A stretch of DNA of 64,000 bases from PLGF01 sp052139695 (GTDB lineage Bacteria > Verrucomicrobiota > Verrucomicrobiia > Limisphaerales > Palsa-1400), in contig JBKQWF010000019.1 of the NCBI GenBank assembly GCA_052139695.1, positions 55,179 through 119,178 on the forward strand, written 5' to 3'. The notes under the pieces were generated by a model. The model searched no databases, was not told where the DNA came from, and saw only the letters and a program-made list of their open reading frames with translations. The position numbers and the translations under genes were made by a program. The stretch's first letter is position 1. Each line of letters starts with the position of its first letter. Below are positions 34,842 to 44,896 of this stretch, in pieces.

Positions 34842-36104
34842 TCAGGTTTTGAGGCCGGTCAGGTCAACCTCCAGTTTTGTATTTTCGCGGATCAGTTCGT
34901 CCATCGTCAGCCGTCCGTGGCGGGCGGCGGCTTCGCGTCCCAGCACGCAGGCGAGCACGCCATCGACGGAGCGGCGGACGGTGTCGTTTTGAAATAGGCG
35001 CTCCGTCACCAGATGGTAAAAGGTACTAATATTCCGCACGACGCCGGCGTCGTAGAGGTTTGGGACGTCCTGACTGAAGGCGTCGTCAGCACTGCGGAAG
35101 GTCGCCTTGGCCCAGTAGTTCAAGAGGGCATTGCCAGTGAGTCCGTGAATCCGGCAACTGAGTTCGCCGGTGGCTTGATTGCCAAGGGCCTGGCCAAAAT
35201 GATTGTGAATGACGCCGTTTTCGTATTCGAAAACAACCGAACAAACATCATGGCTGTCCCCGTGGGGGTCCGGGCGGCAGACGCTGGAACTGCCCATCGC
35301 CGCGACGGGTCTTTGGCCGATGGCCCACAAAGCGGCGTCGATCGCGTGAATGTCGTAGTTGCCCAGGTAGTCGCAACCCATGGCGATGTCGTTGACCCAA
35401 ATGAGATGTTGCAAGCGGCTCTCCAAGTTGGCGGTTTTCGGCGGATCGGTGAAGCCGCCGCCCACGCCGTAAGTCTGAAGGTGGACGATTTTGCCGAAAC
35501 CGGGGGCGTGGATTCGTTTGACAACTTCCTGGTTGCCCGGATCTGTCGGCATCTGGTAATCGACGAAAAAGCAAAGTTGTTTGGCGGTGGCGGCTTGGGC
35601 GGCTTTATCAATCGCGAGCGCGCCGGGGACATCCGCTGCCACCGGCTTTGCCATATAGACATGCAGGCCAGCCGCGACGGCGGCGGGGGCGTGCGTCTGG
35701 AAAAAGTAAGGAGGGGTTTCCAAAGCAACCGCTTCCACGCCCGATTCGAACACGCGTTGATAGGCCGACAAGGTGGAGAATTGCCGCGCGCTATCGACGC
35801 CCAAAGCGTCACCGCAGGCCTTGGCAGCTTCCGGGAAATAATCGCCCACGGATACCATTTCGTAGCCGCCGTGAGCTTTGAAGTGATTGGCGATCCAGCT
35901 CCCGCGCCCGCCGCAGCCGATGACGCCAAGCTTGATCTTGCGTTTGAACTCAGCGGGTTGGACCGGCTCGGCGCCCGAAGATGGCCAGGTGCCCAGGGCT
36001 GTGATGGCCGCTGTGGCGGCAGCCGTTTTATGGAGGAAGCGGCGACGGCTGACAGGGAAAGAAATGGGATTCATTTGGCGAATCATTAGTTTATCAGAAG
36101 ACAT
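34842..36104 (-). CDS. Tat-exported Gfo/Idh/MocA family oxidoreductase
   Basis: A 420-residue NAD(P)-dependent sugar dehydrogenase-like enzyme. ATG 36104 follows an AAGGA sequence; a twin-arginine signal, SRRRFLHKTAAATAA, lies at about residues 19-33, so the folded protein with its cofactor is exported. The Rossmann motif is GVIGCGGRGSWIANHF near 61, and the usual EKP motif appears as AKP (HVYMAKPVA), keeping the lysine. Exported members oxidise or epimerise glycosides with a tightly bound cofactor. It is followed by a secreted isomerase in the same operon. Confidence 0.88.
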   Translation of the reverse strand: MSSDKLMIRQMNPISFPVSRRRFLHKTAAATAAITALGTWPSSGAEPVQPAEFKRKIKLGVIGCGGRGSWIANHFKAHGGYEMVSVGDYFPEAAKACGDALGVDSARQFSTLSAYQRVFESGVEAVALETPPYFFQTHAPAAVAAGLHVYMAKPVAADVPGALAIDKAAQAATAKQLCFFVDYQMPTDPGNQEVVKRIHAPGFGKIVHLQTYGVGGGFTDPPKTANLESRLQHLIWVNDIAMGCDYLGNYDIHAIDAALWAIGQRPVAAMGSSSVCRPDPHGDSHDVCSVVFEYENGVIHNHFGQALGNQATGELSCRIHGLTGNALLNYWAKATFRSADDAFSQDVPNLYDAGVVRNISTFYHLVTERLFQNDTVRRSVDGVLACVLGREAAARHGRLTMDELIRENTKLEVDLTGLKT

Positions 36105-36181
36105 GTTTTTCCTTTTATCTCTGGCGAAAGAGACTTGGGTCGCGTCCAATTATTGCAGCGATCCAGCGCATTGCAACTCCG

Positions 36182-37669
36182 TTATGGGGACTTGGGTGCG
36201 GCGATCTCTTTCAAGTAGAGGGCGGCGTCTCCGTTAAAAGGCGGGTTGAAGGTTTGCGTTGTGCCGCCATGGATTTCTTCGCCGGACCATTCGGCTCCGG
36301 TGGCGGGGTTGATCCACTCGACGGCGAAGCGGCCACGGATGTTTTCGAGATGCACGGCAAAACGGCCGCCGGAGGGAGCATAGACGAATAGTTCGGCCTG
36401 AGGCGGATTGGTGTTGGCGAGGGCGTAGCCAGTGGACGAAAGATTGGCCTGGGCGGTCATGGCGGCGAGGTCCATGCGTTCGGCGCAGCGGCGGATCCAG
36501 CCCATAGTGTCGCGCACATTGTTCCAGCGCGGATCCGGCCGCGCGGAAATGCCGTGAACGGGAGAGGGGCAAAGATTGCGATTTTCGCGCGGGTAATGGA
36601 GGACGTAGGGGTCCATGAAGAGGGTTTGATTGCCGGTGGTGAAGTTGCACCAGAAGAAGTTCCGATTGACCAGCGGAGAATCGTTCCACATGCCGAAATA
36701 ACTGTGGTCAGAATCGTTGATGTTCACTTTACACGTGGGATGACCGTTGCCGCAACTGGCCGCGGGGGAAATCCGGGCGGCGGGAGCAATCCAGTCGGCG
36801 TCACTGTTGAGGATGATGGAATCGCTGGCGGCGTTGCAGTCGGCTAGGACTCCGTAGCCGATGGGATGTTGCCACGGCTTGCCGGCTTCGTAGGAGCGGG
36901 TGAGGGTGATGAGATGGCTGTTCCACCAGGTTGAGTTTGGGGGCGCTTCCTGGGAGACGATCCAGAGGACGTTTGGCAGATCGTTCAACGTGTCGATGAT
37001 CTTTTTAACGTAAGCATCCTGGATGACAGTAATGGCGTTGGGCTCGGTCATGGTTACGGAGGCGGTGCCTCCGCCGTCGTCTATGCCATTGATGTTATTT
37101 ACGCCCGTAAGAGGGTAGCCGTCGCTAGAACAGCGAAAACGATAAATGAATTCGCCGCTGAAGAGATAAACGCCGGCGTAGATACCGGCGTCGTTTAATT
37201 GCATGACCCTGTCCCGAAGCCGGTCGAAGTACGCCTGGTTGTGGCGAGTGAGATCGAATTTCAATTTGCCGTCGGAAGCATTGCCCGGGCCGGTGCGTAG
37301 CCAGGGTTGTGGAGTCACGCTAAAAGCCGGCGGCGATGTGGCGGTCACCGGCAAAGCGCAAAAGGTCGGCAGTTCCGTCTGCCAAATCAGGGTGAAGTTG
37401 TGGTGATGGGCCAGCAACATTTTCACATAAGCCGGGAAGTCGAAGGGCTGGGGAGAATCATCGGTGCCCCAATCCTGGAAATCGTTCCAGGTGTGGGAGC
37501 CTGTTAGATAGACTGCTTTGCCGGTGACATCGGTAAAATAATTAGGATTCGCTGACAGCGCTCTGAGGGGCGCGATAATGGGCCCCGCGGCGTCCGCCGG
37601 CCACGCGTTGGAGCACAGCAGGGCCAAGAAGAACAAAAGGCAGGAAGGCGCCGAAGTCGTGCTCATCAT
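36182..37669 (-). CDS. Secreted glycoside-hydrolase-like protein, DUF6298/DUF4038 type
   Basis: A 495-residue exported protein with a Sec signal ending WPADA. The start of the catalytic-like domain, NYFTDVTGKAVYLTGSHTWN, is the signature of the DUF4038/DUF6298 group of TIM-barrel putative glycosidases, and VLWIVSQEAPPNSTWW at about 245 could carry the acid/base residue. The C-terminal 90 residues form a beta-sandwich (VEWINPATGAEWSG) as in putative collagen-binding or carbohydrate-binding domains. Activity is unproven for the family. It is upstream of the dehydrogenase/isomerase pair on the same strand and may share their transcript. Confidence 0.75.
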   Translation of the reverse strand: MMSTTSAPSCLLFFLALLCSNAWPADAAGPIIAPLRALSANPNYFTDVTGKAVYLTGSHTWNDFQDWGTDDSPQPFDFPAYVKMLLAHHHNFTLIWQTELPTFCALPVTATSPPAFSVTPQPWLRTGPGNASDGKLKFDLTRHNQAYFDRLRDRVMQLNDAGIYAGVYLFSGEFIYRFRCSSDGYPLTGVNNINGIDDGGGTASVTMTEPNAITVIQDAYVKKIIDTLNDLPNVLWIVSQEAPPNSTWWNSHLITLTRSYEAGKPWQHPIGYGVLADCNAASDSIILNSDADWIAPAARISPAASCGNGHPTCKVNINDSDHSYFGMWNDSPLVNRNFFWCNFTTGNQTLFMDPYVLHYPRENRNLCPSPVHGISARPDPRWNNVRDTMGWIRRCAERMDLAAMTAQANLSSTGYALANTNPPQAELFVYAPSGGRFAVHLENIRGRFAVEWINPATGAEWSGEEIHGGTTQTFNPPFNGDAALYLKEIAAPKSP

Positions 37670-37766
37670 CGGTGGATACCATTACGGCCTGGCGGGACGC
37701 GAGGATTTTCATTATCCGCATGAAGCCGGATAAGTCCATTGCCCCGCCTATTTTTAAGAAGCGCTC

Positions 37767-39716
37767 TTAGGCGTAATGGTGGAACATGCCGGCCAGGAGC
37801 AATAATTCCGGGTGAGTGGCGGATAGTTTGGGCAAGACGACGCGGATGCGGGAACGGTAGGCGGCGAGGTTCTCTCTTAACGGGCGCAGATCATGCACTT
37901 TGTCCCAGTTCAGTTTGTTTAAATCCAGCACGAGGCGGCTCTTGCTGCGAGCGAGGGAGTCACGGAGGCGGCGGCCAAAACCATCGGCATCCTTGGCGGA
38001 AGGGGCGCCTTCCAGCCGCATCCAGATCTGGCTTTTGGCGTCCTGCAATTCGACATGAACCGAAAGACTGGGAAAGGCGAGGTTGTGCTCAAAGTCTTTC
38101 CAGTGCTCCAAGGCGTTTTCAATCGGGCTGGGAAGGCGGTAAGTATTGCGGACCAACTTCGGATGCTGGAAAAGGTCCAGCTTGAGTGTCAGTCCCGTCC
38201 AGAAAGCGGCGCCCACTGCGAGAACAGATTGGCTCTGTTCGGCAAGGGTTGGGCGGCCGATTTCGGCGTGAATTCGATGCTCCAGGTCGCCGATCCATCG
38301 GCGAATGGCGGGGTTGGGGCCAAGGATTCGGCCGGCAAGGAAAACAGGATAAGCGTAGCGCAATTCGCTGGCATAATACTCGGCTTTGCGGCGAAGGAGG
38401 GGATTGGGCGAGTCCTTGAGCTTTTGGTAACCGAGGAGGCGGGCTTCGAGGGCGCGATAGATGCTGGGCCCCAGCCTTTGGAAATCCTGCTCGAAACACC
38501 ACTCTTGAATCTTTTCGATCTCCTCTGGCGAGAGCGTGGGATGTTTGATCATCGTGCGGAAGCCGTCGGCGCGCCGATAAAACAAGTCTTTATCGCTGGT
38601 ATAAACGTCGTTGAGCAGATTCTCCTTGATGATGCGTTCGTAGAATGGAGTGCCGGGGACAGGGCCGTAAATGAGGTACTGGCCGAGAGAGGGTTTAAGC
38701 TTCATCAACCCGTCCAACTCCTGCGCGACAACGTCTTTGTTCTGATAATCAAACCCGACGATCATCGAAGCCAGGACGGTGATGCCGTGGTTGCGGAACT
38801 CGGTCAGAATCTCGTCCACGGGCCGGCCTTGTTGTTTGGCATAATTCGAGCGCGTTCCCTCGTAGCCGATCCAAAACCCATCGATTCCCATCTCCAGAAT
38901 TTCTTCCACCTTGTACTGGCTGATGGCCTTAATGCTGGAAAAGGCGAAGATGGAAAGGGTCTTGCCGCCCTTGATCACGCAATCACGAAACTCCATGGCC
39001 CGCTTTTTATTCAGCAGAAAATCTTCGTCCAAAATAAGGAAGACGAGGTTGGGATCGTGCTCGAGGTAACGCTCGACGACGTCGTAAATGTCCTTGCCTT
39101 GCGGGAGTAACTTAATGTGCTTGCGCGAAAAGAAATGGGAGGTGCAGCAGAAGTCGCATCCGTTGGGGCAGCCCAGTCCGGCGAAGATTTTTCCGGTGCC
39201 CGAGACTTTCCAGCCAAAGACCCGCAACCAACTGACGAGCAAAGGGTGCTTATAGGGCATGGTTATTTCGGGCTCGCCGAGCAGGCGGCGGAAATAGGCG
39301 ACGCCTTCCTCGCGGCAGATGTGGTCAGCGTATGGCTTGAGTTCGGTGTCTTTCAGCACCGTGCCGTAGCCCCCCAGGACGATTTGGCTCTGGGGAGAGT
39401 ATTGGCGGATGAGGGCGACCGTCTCCTTCATCTTGTGCATGAGCGCCATGATAAAAGAAATGCCGACATAGTCATAACCCTTCTTGAGCTCGCGGATCAG
39501 CTCGCTTTTGGAAGGGTATTGCAACACGACGGTTGGCGCGTCGAGATTCTCGGCGATGTAATCGAGCGCGAACTGGCTGTTGACCGTGCGGGGGCTGAAA
39601 AGGCCCTGGGCGCGGGTGACTTGGCGGTAGAGAAGTTCATAGCCGACGGATGGGGCATCGCCATATTGCGGCCCCATTGGCCGGCAAACACTAGTCAGAA
39701 GAACACGTTTGCTCAT
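37767..39716 (-). CDS. B12-binding-domain radical SAM protein
   Basis: A 649-residue iron-sulfur enzyme. An N-terminal cobalamin-binding-like Rossmann domain (about 1-140) is followed by the radical SAM barrel, with the 4Fe-4S cluster cysteines in LGCPNGCDFCCTSHFF at about 190; the Cx3Cx2C spacing is normal. A long C-terminal region without a known domain takes about 250 residues. The cobalamin ligand motif DxHxxG is not evident, so cobalamin binding is uncertain. Relatives act in methyl transfer, ring formation and tailoring of lipids or natural products. ATG 39716 is chosen over GTG 39728. No partner gene is adjacent. Confidence 0.82.
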   Translation of the reverse strand: MSKRVLLTSVCRPMGPQYGDAPSVGYELLYRQVTRAQGLFSPRTVNSQFALDYIAENLDAPTVVLQYPSKSELIRELKKGYDYVGISFIMALMHKMKETVALIRQYSPQSQIVLGGYGTVLKDTELKPYADHICREEGVAYFRRLLGEPEITMPYKHPLLVSWLRVFGWKVSGTGKIFAGLGCPNGCDFCCTSHFFSRKHIKLLPQGKDIYDVVERYLEHDPNLVFLILDEDFLLNKKRAMEFRDCVIKGGKTLSIFAFSSIKAISQYKVEEILEMGIDGFWIGYEGTRSNYAKQQGRPVDEILTEFRNHGITVLASMIVGFDYQNKDVVAQELDGLMKLKPSLGQYLIYGPVPGTPFYERIIKENLLNDVYTSDKDLFYRRADGFRTMIKHPTLSPEEIEKIQEWCFEQDFQRLGPSIYRALEARLLGYQKLKDSPNPLLRRKAEYYASELRYAYPVFLAGRILGPNPAIRRWIGDLEHRIHAEIGRPTLAEQSQSVLAVGAAFWTGLTLKLDLFQHPKLVRNTYRLPSPIENALEHWKDFEHNLAFPSLSVHVELQDAKSQIWMRLEGAPSAKDADGFGRRLRDSLARSKSRLVLDLNKLNWDKVHDLRPLRENLAAYRSRIRVVLPKLSATHPELLLLAGMFHHYA

Positions 39717-39944
39717 GATTTGCGCCACACTGGGCGTTTTAACTGAAGGTGGAAAATCGTATCTCTGCGGCTCGGAAGTGAGGCGTGAGCGGACGGTTGC
39801 AACCTATGGAAGCACATTGATCTTAATAGCGGTGGAAGTCAAAGAAAGGTTTCGAGTTTTTTTATTGACTATTAATTGTTATAGCAATAGCAATTTAAGG
39901 TGACACTGCGATGTGGCCATCGGACACCAGTTTAATAGCCTGGA

Positions 39945-42356
39945 TTATGCCTTGTCATCCAGGGATTGGCGAATCGCCTTAGCGAGCACGGCAATGGGAA
40001 AGGGTTTGGACAAAAAGACGATGCCGGATTTGGCGAGAGAGCCGATTTTCAATATCTCCTCGCTGTAGCCGCTGACCACGATGGCTTGTAAATCCGGCTT
40101 GAGAACCCGCACTCGTTCGACCAGTTCCAGTCCGCTGATGCCGTTGGGCATAACCATGTCGGTGATGAGCAACTTCACAGGCAAATCCTGCGTCTGCAAG
40201 AGTTTGAGAGCCTCCGGCCCATCGGCGGCTTCGTGGACGCGGTAGCCAAGCGCGAGCAAGGTCTGCCGCACCGCGCGGCGCACGTCCGGATCATCTTCGA
40301 CTAAGAAAACGTCTTCGCTACCGCGAGGGATAGGTTGCGCCGGCGAAGCTTCCACGGACTCCACGGGCGGTGCCGGGCAGGCAGGGAGATACACATGGAA
40401 AGTAGTGCCGACCGCAATCTCGCTTTCCACTTCCAACCAACCGCGGTGCTGCGCGACGATGCCGTGAACGGTGGCCAGACCGAGACCAGTTCCTTTGCCG
40501 GCCTCCTTGGTGGTGAAGAATGGTTCGAAGATTCTTTTCCTGGTCGCGGCATCCATTCCTGAGCCGGTGTCGGACACGCTCAGACAAATAAACGGGCCAA
40601 GGCGGCGGTTGGGATTGTCCCTAACACCGGTTGCCTCAAAATTTGTATTATGGATGGCGATGTTGATTTCTCCGCCACCCGACATGGCATCGCGGGCGTT
40701 GACGACCAAATTCATGACGACCTGTTCCATCATGCCGGCATCCGCCTCCACCCAGGACGGAGGAGTGTTGGTCTCTAACTGCAAATGGATGTTTTCACCG
40801 ATCAGGCGTCTCAGCATTTTGATTAATGCCTCCAGGATGTTTTGCAGGTTGAGTGGTTTGACCGAAATGACGGACCGCCGGCTAAACAGGAGCAGTTGAC
40901 GGATGATGTCAGACCCGCGACCGGCCGCCCTGTCCAATTCATCAATCGCCCGGCGGGTTCCCTCGTCGAGGTTTGGCCTCATGCGCAAAAGAGAGAGCTG
41001 CATCAGCATGGCGGCGAGAATGTTATTGAAGTCATGGGCCACGCCTCCAGCCAGGTGGGCGACGGCTTCCATCTTTTGGGCCTGCCGCAACTCCATCTCC
41101 AACTCGCGATGCCCGGTAATGTCTTGAAAGACCCCCATAAGGCGTTCGCCGTCGAGCCTTAACGCTCGAATCGAGGCCCAAAGCAGTTCGCCATTCTTCC
41201 GCCGCAACTGGAATTCTCCCTCGGAGCGGCCGCTCCGCATAATTTCGGCGAAGTGTTTCGCCACGGCGGCGTCAGTTGGGCAAGCGGGAATATCTTTGGC
41301 GTGTGTTTTCAGCAGTTCCTCATGCGAGTAACCGAGCATTTCCTCAACGGCGCGATTGCATTCCACATGTTGGCCGCTGGCATCGGCCACCAGAATGCCC
41401 ACCGGCGCATTCTCCATATAGGAGCGCCACTTCGCTTCGCTCTCGCGCATTCGCTCCTCCTGCTCAAGATGGTCCAAGGCAAAGGAGATGTCCGCCGCTG
41501 CTTCGTGGAGCAAGGCCACTTCTTTGTTGCGAAAAACGTCCGCCTCGTCGCCATAAATCACCAAGGCTCCGCGGATTTCGCCGCGAAAACGCAGGGGCAA
41601 AGCCGCCGCGGCGCGGAGGCCAAAGGTTTGGAGATGATCCCGCCAGGGAGCCGAGCGGGCATCGTTTAGGAAGTCGTTGCAGACGCTGATCTCCCCCGTG
41701 CGAATGCAATCTCCGACTGGTCCGCGACCTTCCGGGCGGTCATCGGCATAAATCTGGACATGATCCAGGTAACCGGCCCCCCGTCCGCTGCGGCTGACCG
41801 GTACAACCGCTTGCGTGGCGCGGTCGAGCCAGCCGACCCAAGCCAGCTTGAAACCGGCGGTTTCACAAGAAATGAGGCACACCTTTTCAAAAAGTTCCTC
41901 ACGGGAAGTGGTGCGAATAATCGTTTCATTGATCTGGCTCAGCGCCGCGTAGAGGCGGTTCGAGCGCTGAATTTCCCGTTCGGTTTCGTGTTTGTAGAGC
42001 GCAATTTCGATAATGGTGCGCAGTTCGCGGTCCTCAAAAGGTTTGAGGATATAGCCATACGGTTCGGCCGCCTTGGCCCGCTGCAAGGTGCTGTCATCGG
42101 CGTAAGCCGTTAGAAAAACAACGGGCAACCTCAACTTGGAACGGATTTGCTTCGCCGCGGCGATACCGTCCATCTCGCCTTTAAGACGAATGTCCATCAA
42201 GACCAGGTCGGGGCTGGTTGCAGCGGCGCTTTCGATCGCCGCGGGCCCCGTGTCGGCCTTGCCGGCGATTTCGTAACCCAGATGACAGAGGCGGGCTTCG
42301 AGATCGCTCGCGACAATGAATTCGTCCTCAACAATCAGGAGGCGGATTGGTTTCAT
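39945..42356 (-). CDS. Hybrid sensor histidine kinase, receiver-GAF-PAS-kinase-receiver
   Basis: An 803-residue soluble kinase. Domains in order: an N-terminal receiver (Asp in LVLMDIRLKGEMDG, about residue 55), a GAF domain (about 135-300), a PAS domain (about 310-425), HisKA with the phospho-acceptor in LAGGVAHDFNNILAAM (about 450), HATPase with GTGLGLATVHGIVAQHRG, and a C-terminal receiver (Asp in LLITDMVMPNG). The lack of membrane helices and two receivers indicate a phosphorelay node. It begins seven bases after the upstream kinase stop, so the pair is co-expressed and may exchange phosphate. Confidence 0.92.
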   Translation of the reverse strand: MKPIRLLIVEDEFIVASDLEARLCHLGYEIAGKADTGPAAIESAAATSPDLVLMDIRLKGEMDGIAAAKQIRSKLRLPVVFLTAYADDSTLQRAKAAEPYGYILKPFEDRELRTIIEIALYKHETEREIQRSNRLYAALSQINETIIRTTSREELFEKVCLISCETAGFKLAWVGWLDRATQAVVPVSRSGRGAGYLDHVQIYADDRPEGRGPVGDCIRTGEISVCNDFLNDARSAPWRDHLQTFGLRAAAALPLRFRGEIRGALVIYGDEADVFRNKEVALLHEAAADISFALDHLEQEERMRESEAKWRSYMENAPVGILVADASGQHVECNRAVEEMLGYSHEELLKTHAKDIPACPTDAAVAKHFAEIMRSGRSEGEFQLRRKNGELLWASIRALRLDGERLMGVFQDITGHRELEMELRQAQKMEAVAHLAGGVAHDFNNILAAMLMQLSLLRMRPNLDEGTRRAIDELDRAAGRGSDIIRQLLLFSRRSVISVKPLNLQNILEALIKMLRRLIGENIHLQLETNTPPSWVEADAGMMEQVVMNLVVNARDAMSGGGEINIAIHNTNFEATGVRDNPNRRLGPFICLSVSDTGSGMDAATRKRIFEPFFTTKEAGKGTGLGLATVHGIVAQHRGWLEVESEIAVGTTFHVYLPACPAPPVESVEASPAQPIPRGSEDVFLVEDDPDVRRAVRQTLLALGYRVHEAADGPEALKLLQTQDLPVKLLITDMVMPNGISGLELVERVRVLKPDLQAIVVSGYSEEILKIGSLAKSGIVFLSKPFPIAVLAKAIRQSLDDKA

Positions 42357-42363
42357 GGAGAGG

Positions 42364-44655
42364 TCATTTGAGTTGTTCCTTCCGCAGCGGAAAGAGAATC
42401 CGGGCGATGGTGCCTTGAACGCTCTTTATTTCCAGCGTGGCGTTGATCTGCTGAACCAGGCCATGCACCAATTTCATTCCCAACGAACCGGAATTAAGCG
42501 GCTTCGTCGCGGGAGGCAATCCCACACCATCATCGGCCACGGAGAGGAGCAGGCGCCCGTCCGGCGCGGCGCGCAGTTCGACGGTGATCTGCCCGGAGCG
42601 TTCACCGGGAAAGGCATGTTTGAAGGCGTTGGAGACTAATTCATTGACAATCAAGCCGCAGGGAATGGCATCATCGATCTCCAGTTCAACTGCGGCGACG
42701 CGCTGGTCGAGGCGGATGCGGCCGTTGCCGGCGCCGAAGGCGTGACGGAGGTGCGCGCACAGATGGCCCAGGTAAGCCGCGCAGTTGACGCGCGCGACAT
42801 TGCCCTCGCGATAGAGAGTCTCGTGCAGCAGTGCCATCGACCTGATGCGGGATTGAGTTTCGCGGAGCGAGTCCAGGGCGGCCGGGTTCTTGACCTGGCA
42901 AGCCTGCAGATTGAGAAGGCTGGAGATGACCTGAAGGTTGTTCTTGACGCGATGGTGAACTTCCTTGAGCAACTCGGTTTTTTCGCGAAGCGAGTCGCGC
43001 AATTCTATTTCCGCTTGTTTGCGGGCGGTAATGTCCTCGACCGAGCCATCGTAATAAAGCGTCCGGCCGGCTTCGTCTCGCACGGCGCGGCAGTTTTCGC
43101 TCACATGGAGGAAAGAACCATCCCGCCGGTGCCAGGCCGTTTCCAGACCCAGGATGAAGCCATCCCGTTCGATTTGTTCCTTGAAGAGGTGGCGAGGACG
43201 ATCCGACTCAAACCCGTCTTCTTCCAGATTTCTCTGGCCTAGTTCATCGAAGGAGGAGTATCCGAGCATCTTGAGCAACGCGGCGTTTACCATCAAAATG
43301 CGACCATCGGGCGTGGTGCGGTAAAAGCCCACGACGGCATCCTGGTAAAGCGTGCGGAAGCGCTCTTCGCTTTCCTGCAATGCTTTCTCTGTCTGGCCGC
43401 GTTGATGATGTGCGTGCAAACGATCCAGGGCTGATGAGATGTCAACCGCAACCTGCTCGAGCAAGTGGATTTCGCCGGCATTGAAGAAACCGGGCTCGTT
43501 TGAGCAGAGCGCCAGGGCGCCGCAGGCGCATCCCTGGAAATGCAGGGGGACGGCGGCGCAGGAGCGGATGCCTAAGCGCTCCAAGTCTTCCCAGCAACAG
43601 GCAGCGTGTTTATCCGATCTTTCATCCAGACAAACGGCGCCCCGTCCGGTTCGCAAAGCTTCATTCACCACACCGCAAGAGCCGGGCAAGATTGTGGAAG
43701 AGGCCTCGTCTCGCGGAAGATGAGCCGCGGTGGTCAATGGCCCGCCCGCGCGCTCCGGCCAGCCAATCCATGCCTCGCGGTACCGGCCATGCTCAACGGC
43801 GAGCCGGCACACCTCATCAAAGAGCTCCTGGCGCGATTGGCAGCGCACAATGGATTGGTTTACCTGGCTCAAAGTGGCAAAGAGCCGGTTGAGCCGTTCA
43901 ATCTCGCGCTCCTGGTTTTTGCGCTGGGTAATGTCGCGCAAGACGCGGATGCGTCCGTAGTTTTGCCGGCCGAAGCCGATAATCGGGCCGGAATATCGCT
44001 CGAGAACGCGCCCATCTTTGAGCTCGATTTCGTCCCGGCAAACGTGCTCCGGGTGCTCGGCGAGAAAGCGCCGGTTTTCGCGGAAGGATTCCTGGTTGAC
44101 AGTTAAGCCGGTCACATATTCAAACTGTGGCTCAAGGTCCGGTTGCTCCGCGATTTGGGCGGGAATACCTAGAAGTTCGTCGAATTTGGGATTTTGAATC
44201 ACTCTCCGCCGTTGCTGGTCCAGAACCATAATTCCATCTGGCGAGGAATTCACGAGGGCTTGCAAAAGGGCGGTTTTTTGCCGCTGTTCCTCCTGCAGCT
44301 TTTGGTGCTCGGTAATGTCGGTGGCGAAGCCGTCCCGCTGCGCTTTCAGCAATTGAACGGAGCGGCGAATCTGCTGGAAATACCGATTGAGTCCCAAACC
44401 CAGCACCACCGCCGTGGCAAACACGCAGAACCAGCCATTGCCGGCCTCCAGCGTCAGTTTCAGGGACTCGTCATGAACGCAGTGAGAGACCAGCCATCTG
44501 GAAGAGAAAATCCATACCGCCCCAATCGCGCCGTAGAAGAGCGCAATTCTGGCGGCGTCAGCCGAGTTGGGCACTCCGGGCAGGTTATCTGCTTTGGACA
44601 TGGGTTGATCTGAGGACGGCATCATTGAGGAAGGAGTCGAGAGCCGACCCTGCAT
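42364..44655 (-). CDS. Membrane sensor histidine kinase, PAS-GAF-PAS-HisKA_2
   Basis: A 763-residue kinase. Two helices at about 33-52 and 72-90 bound a short external loop; then come a PAS domain (about 130-255), a GAF domain (about 270-420), a second PAS domain (about 430-560) and a HisKA_2-type kinase core with LLKEVHHRVKNNLQVISSLL at about 570, followed by an ATPase with LIVNELVSNAFKHAFPG. The GAF linker LNRLFATLSQVNQSIV closely matches that in the downstream hybrid kinase, so the two probably share ancestry. An in-frame start at 44601 is possible. The inducing signal is unknown. Confidence 0.9.
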   Translation of the reverse strand: MQGRLSTPSSMMPSSDQPMSKADNLPGVPNSADAARIALFYGAIGAVWIFSSRWLVSHCVHDESLKLTLEAGNGWFCVFATAVVLGLGLNRYFQQIRRSVQLLKAQRDGFATDITEHQKLQEEQRQKTALLQALVNSSPDGIMVLDQQRRRVIQNPKFDELLGIPAQIAEQPDLEPQFEYVTGLTVNQESFRENRRFLAEHPEHVCRDEIELKDGRVLERYSGPIIGFGRQNYGRIRVLRDITQRKNQEREIERLNRLFATLSQVNQSIVRCQSRQELFDEVCRLAVEHGRYREAWIGWPERAGGPLTTAAHLPRDEASSTILPGSCGVVNEALRTGRGAVCLDERSDKHAACCWEDLERLGIRSCAAVPLHFQGCACGALALCSNEPGFFNAGEIHLLEQVAVDISSALDRLHAHHQRGQTEKALQESEERFRTLYQDAVVGFYRTTPDGRILMVNAALLKMLGYSSFDELGQRNLEEDGFESDRPRHLFKEQIERDGFILGLETAWHRRDGSFLHVSENCRAVRDEAGRTLYYDGSVEDITARKQAEIELRDSLREKTELLKEVHHRVKNNLQVISSLLNLQACQVKNPAALDSLRETQSRIRSMALLHETLYREGNVARVNCAAYLGHLCAHLRHAFGAGNGRIRLDQRVAAVELEIDDAIPCGLIVNELVSNAFKHAFPGERSGQITVELRAAPDGRLLLSVADDGVGLPPATKPLNSGSLGMKLVHGLVQQINATLEIKSVQGTIARILFPLRKEQLK

Positions 44656-44896
44656 CCGCGCTTAGGTTTTGATCAAAGATCAAACGTCCAAAAAGGTTTT
44701 CACTCAAACGCATATCCCTATTTCAACTCCAATATTATCGGAAAATAGCGAGAAACCGCCTCACCTTTTCTTGTTAAATGCACAGCATTTTGTGGTTGTA
44801 GCTAGCGTGAGGTTACAGAAAGGGAGATTGCTTGAAAGGTGATTCGTTCGAACGGAAGAATCAGTCCCTCGGGATGTTGTCGCTCGTTCTCCCGCA

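Noticed and set aside
35013..36089. 358-codon plus-strand frame opposite the Gfo/Idh/MocA gene
   Set aside because: The minus-strand gene has a Tat signal and Rossmann motif; this frame is its shadow.
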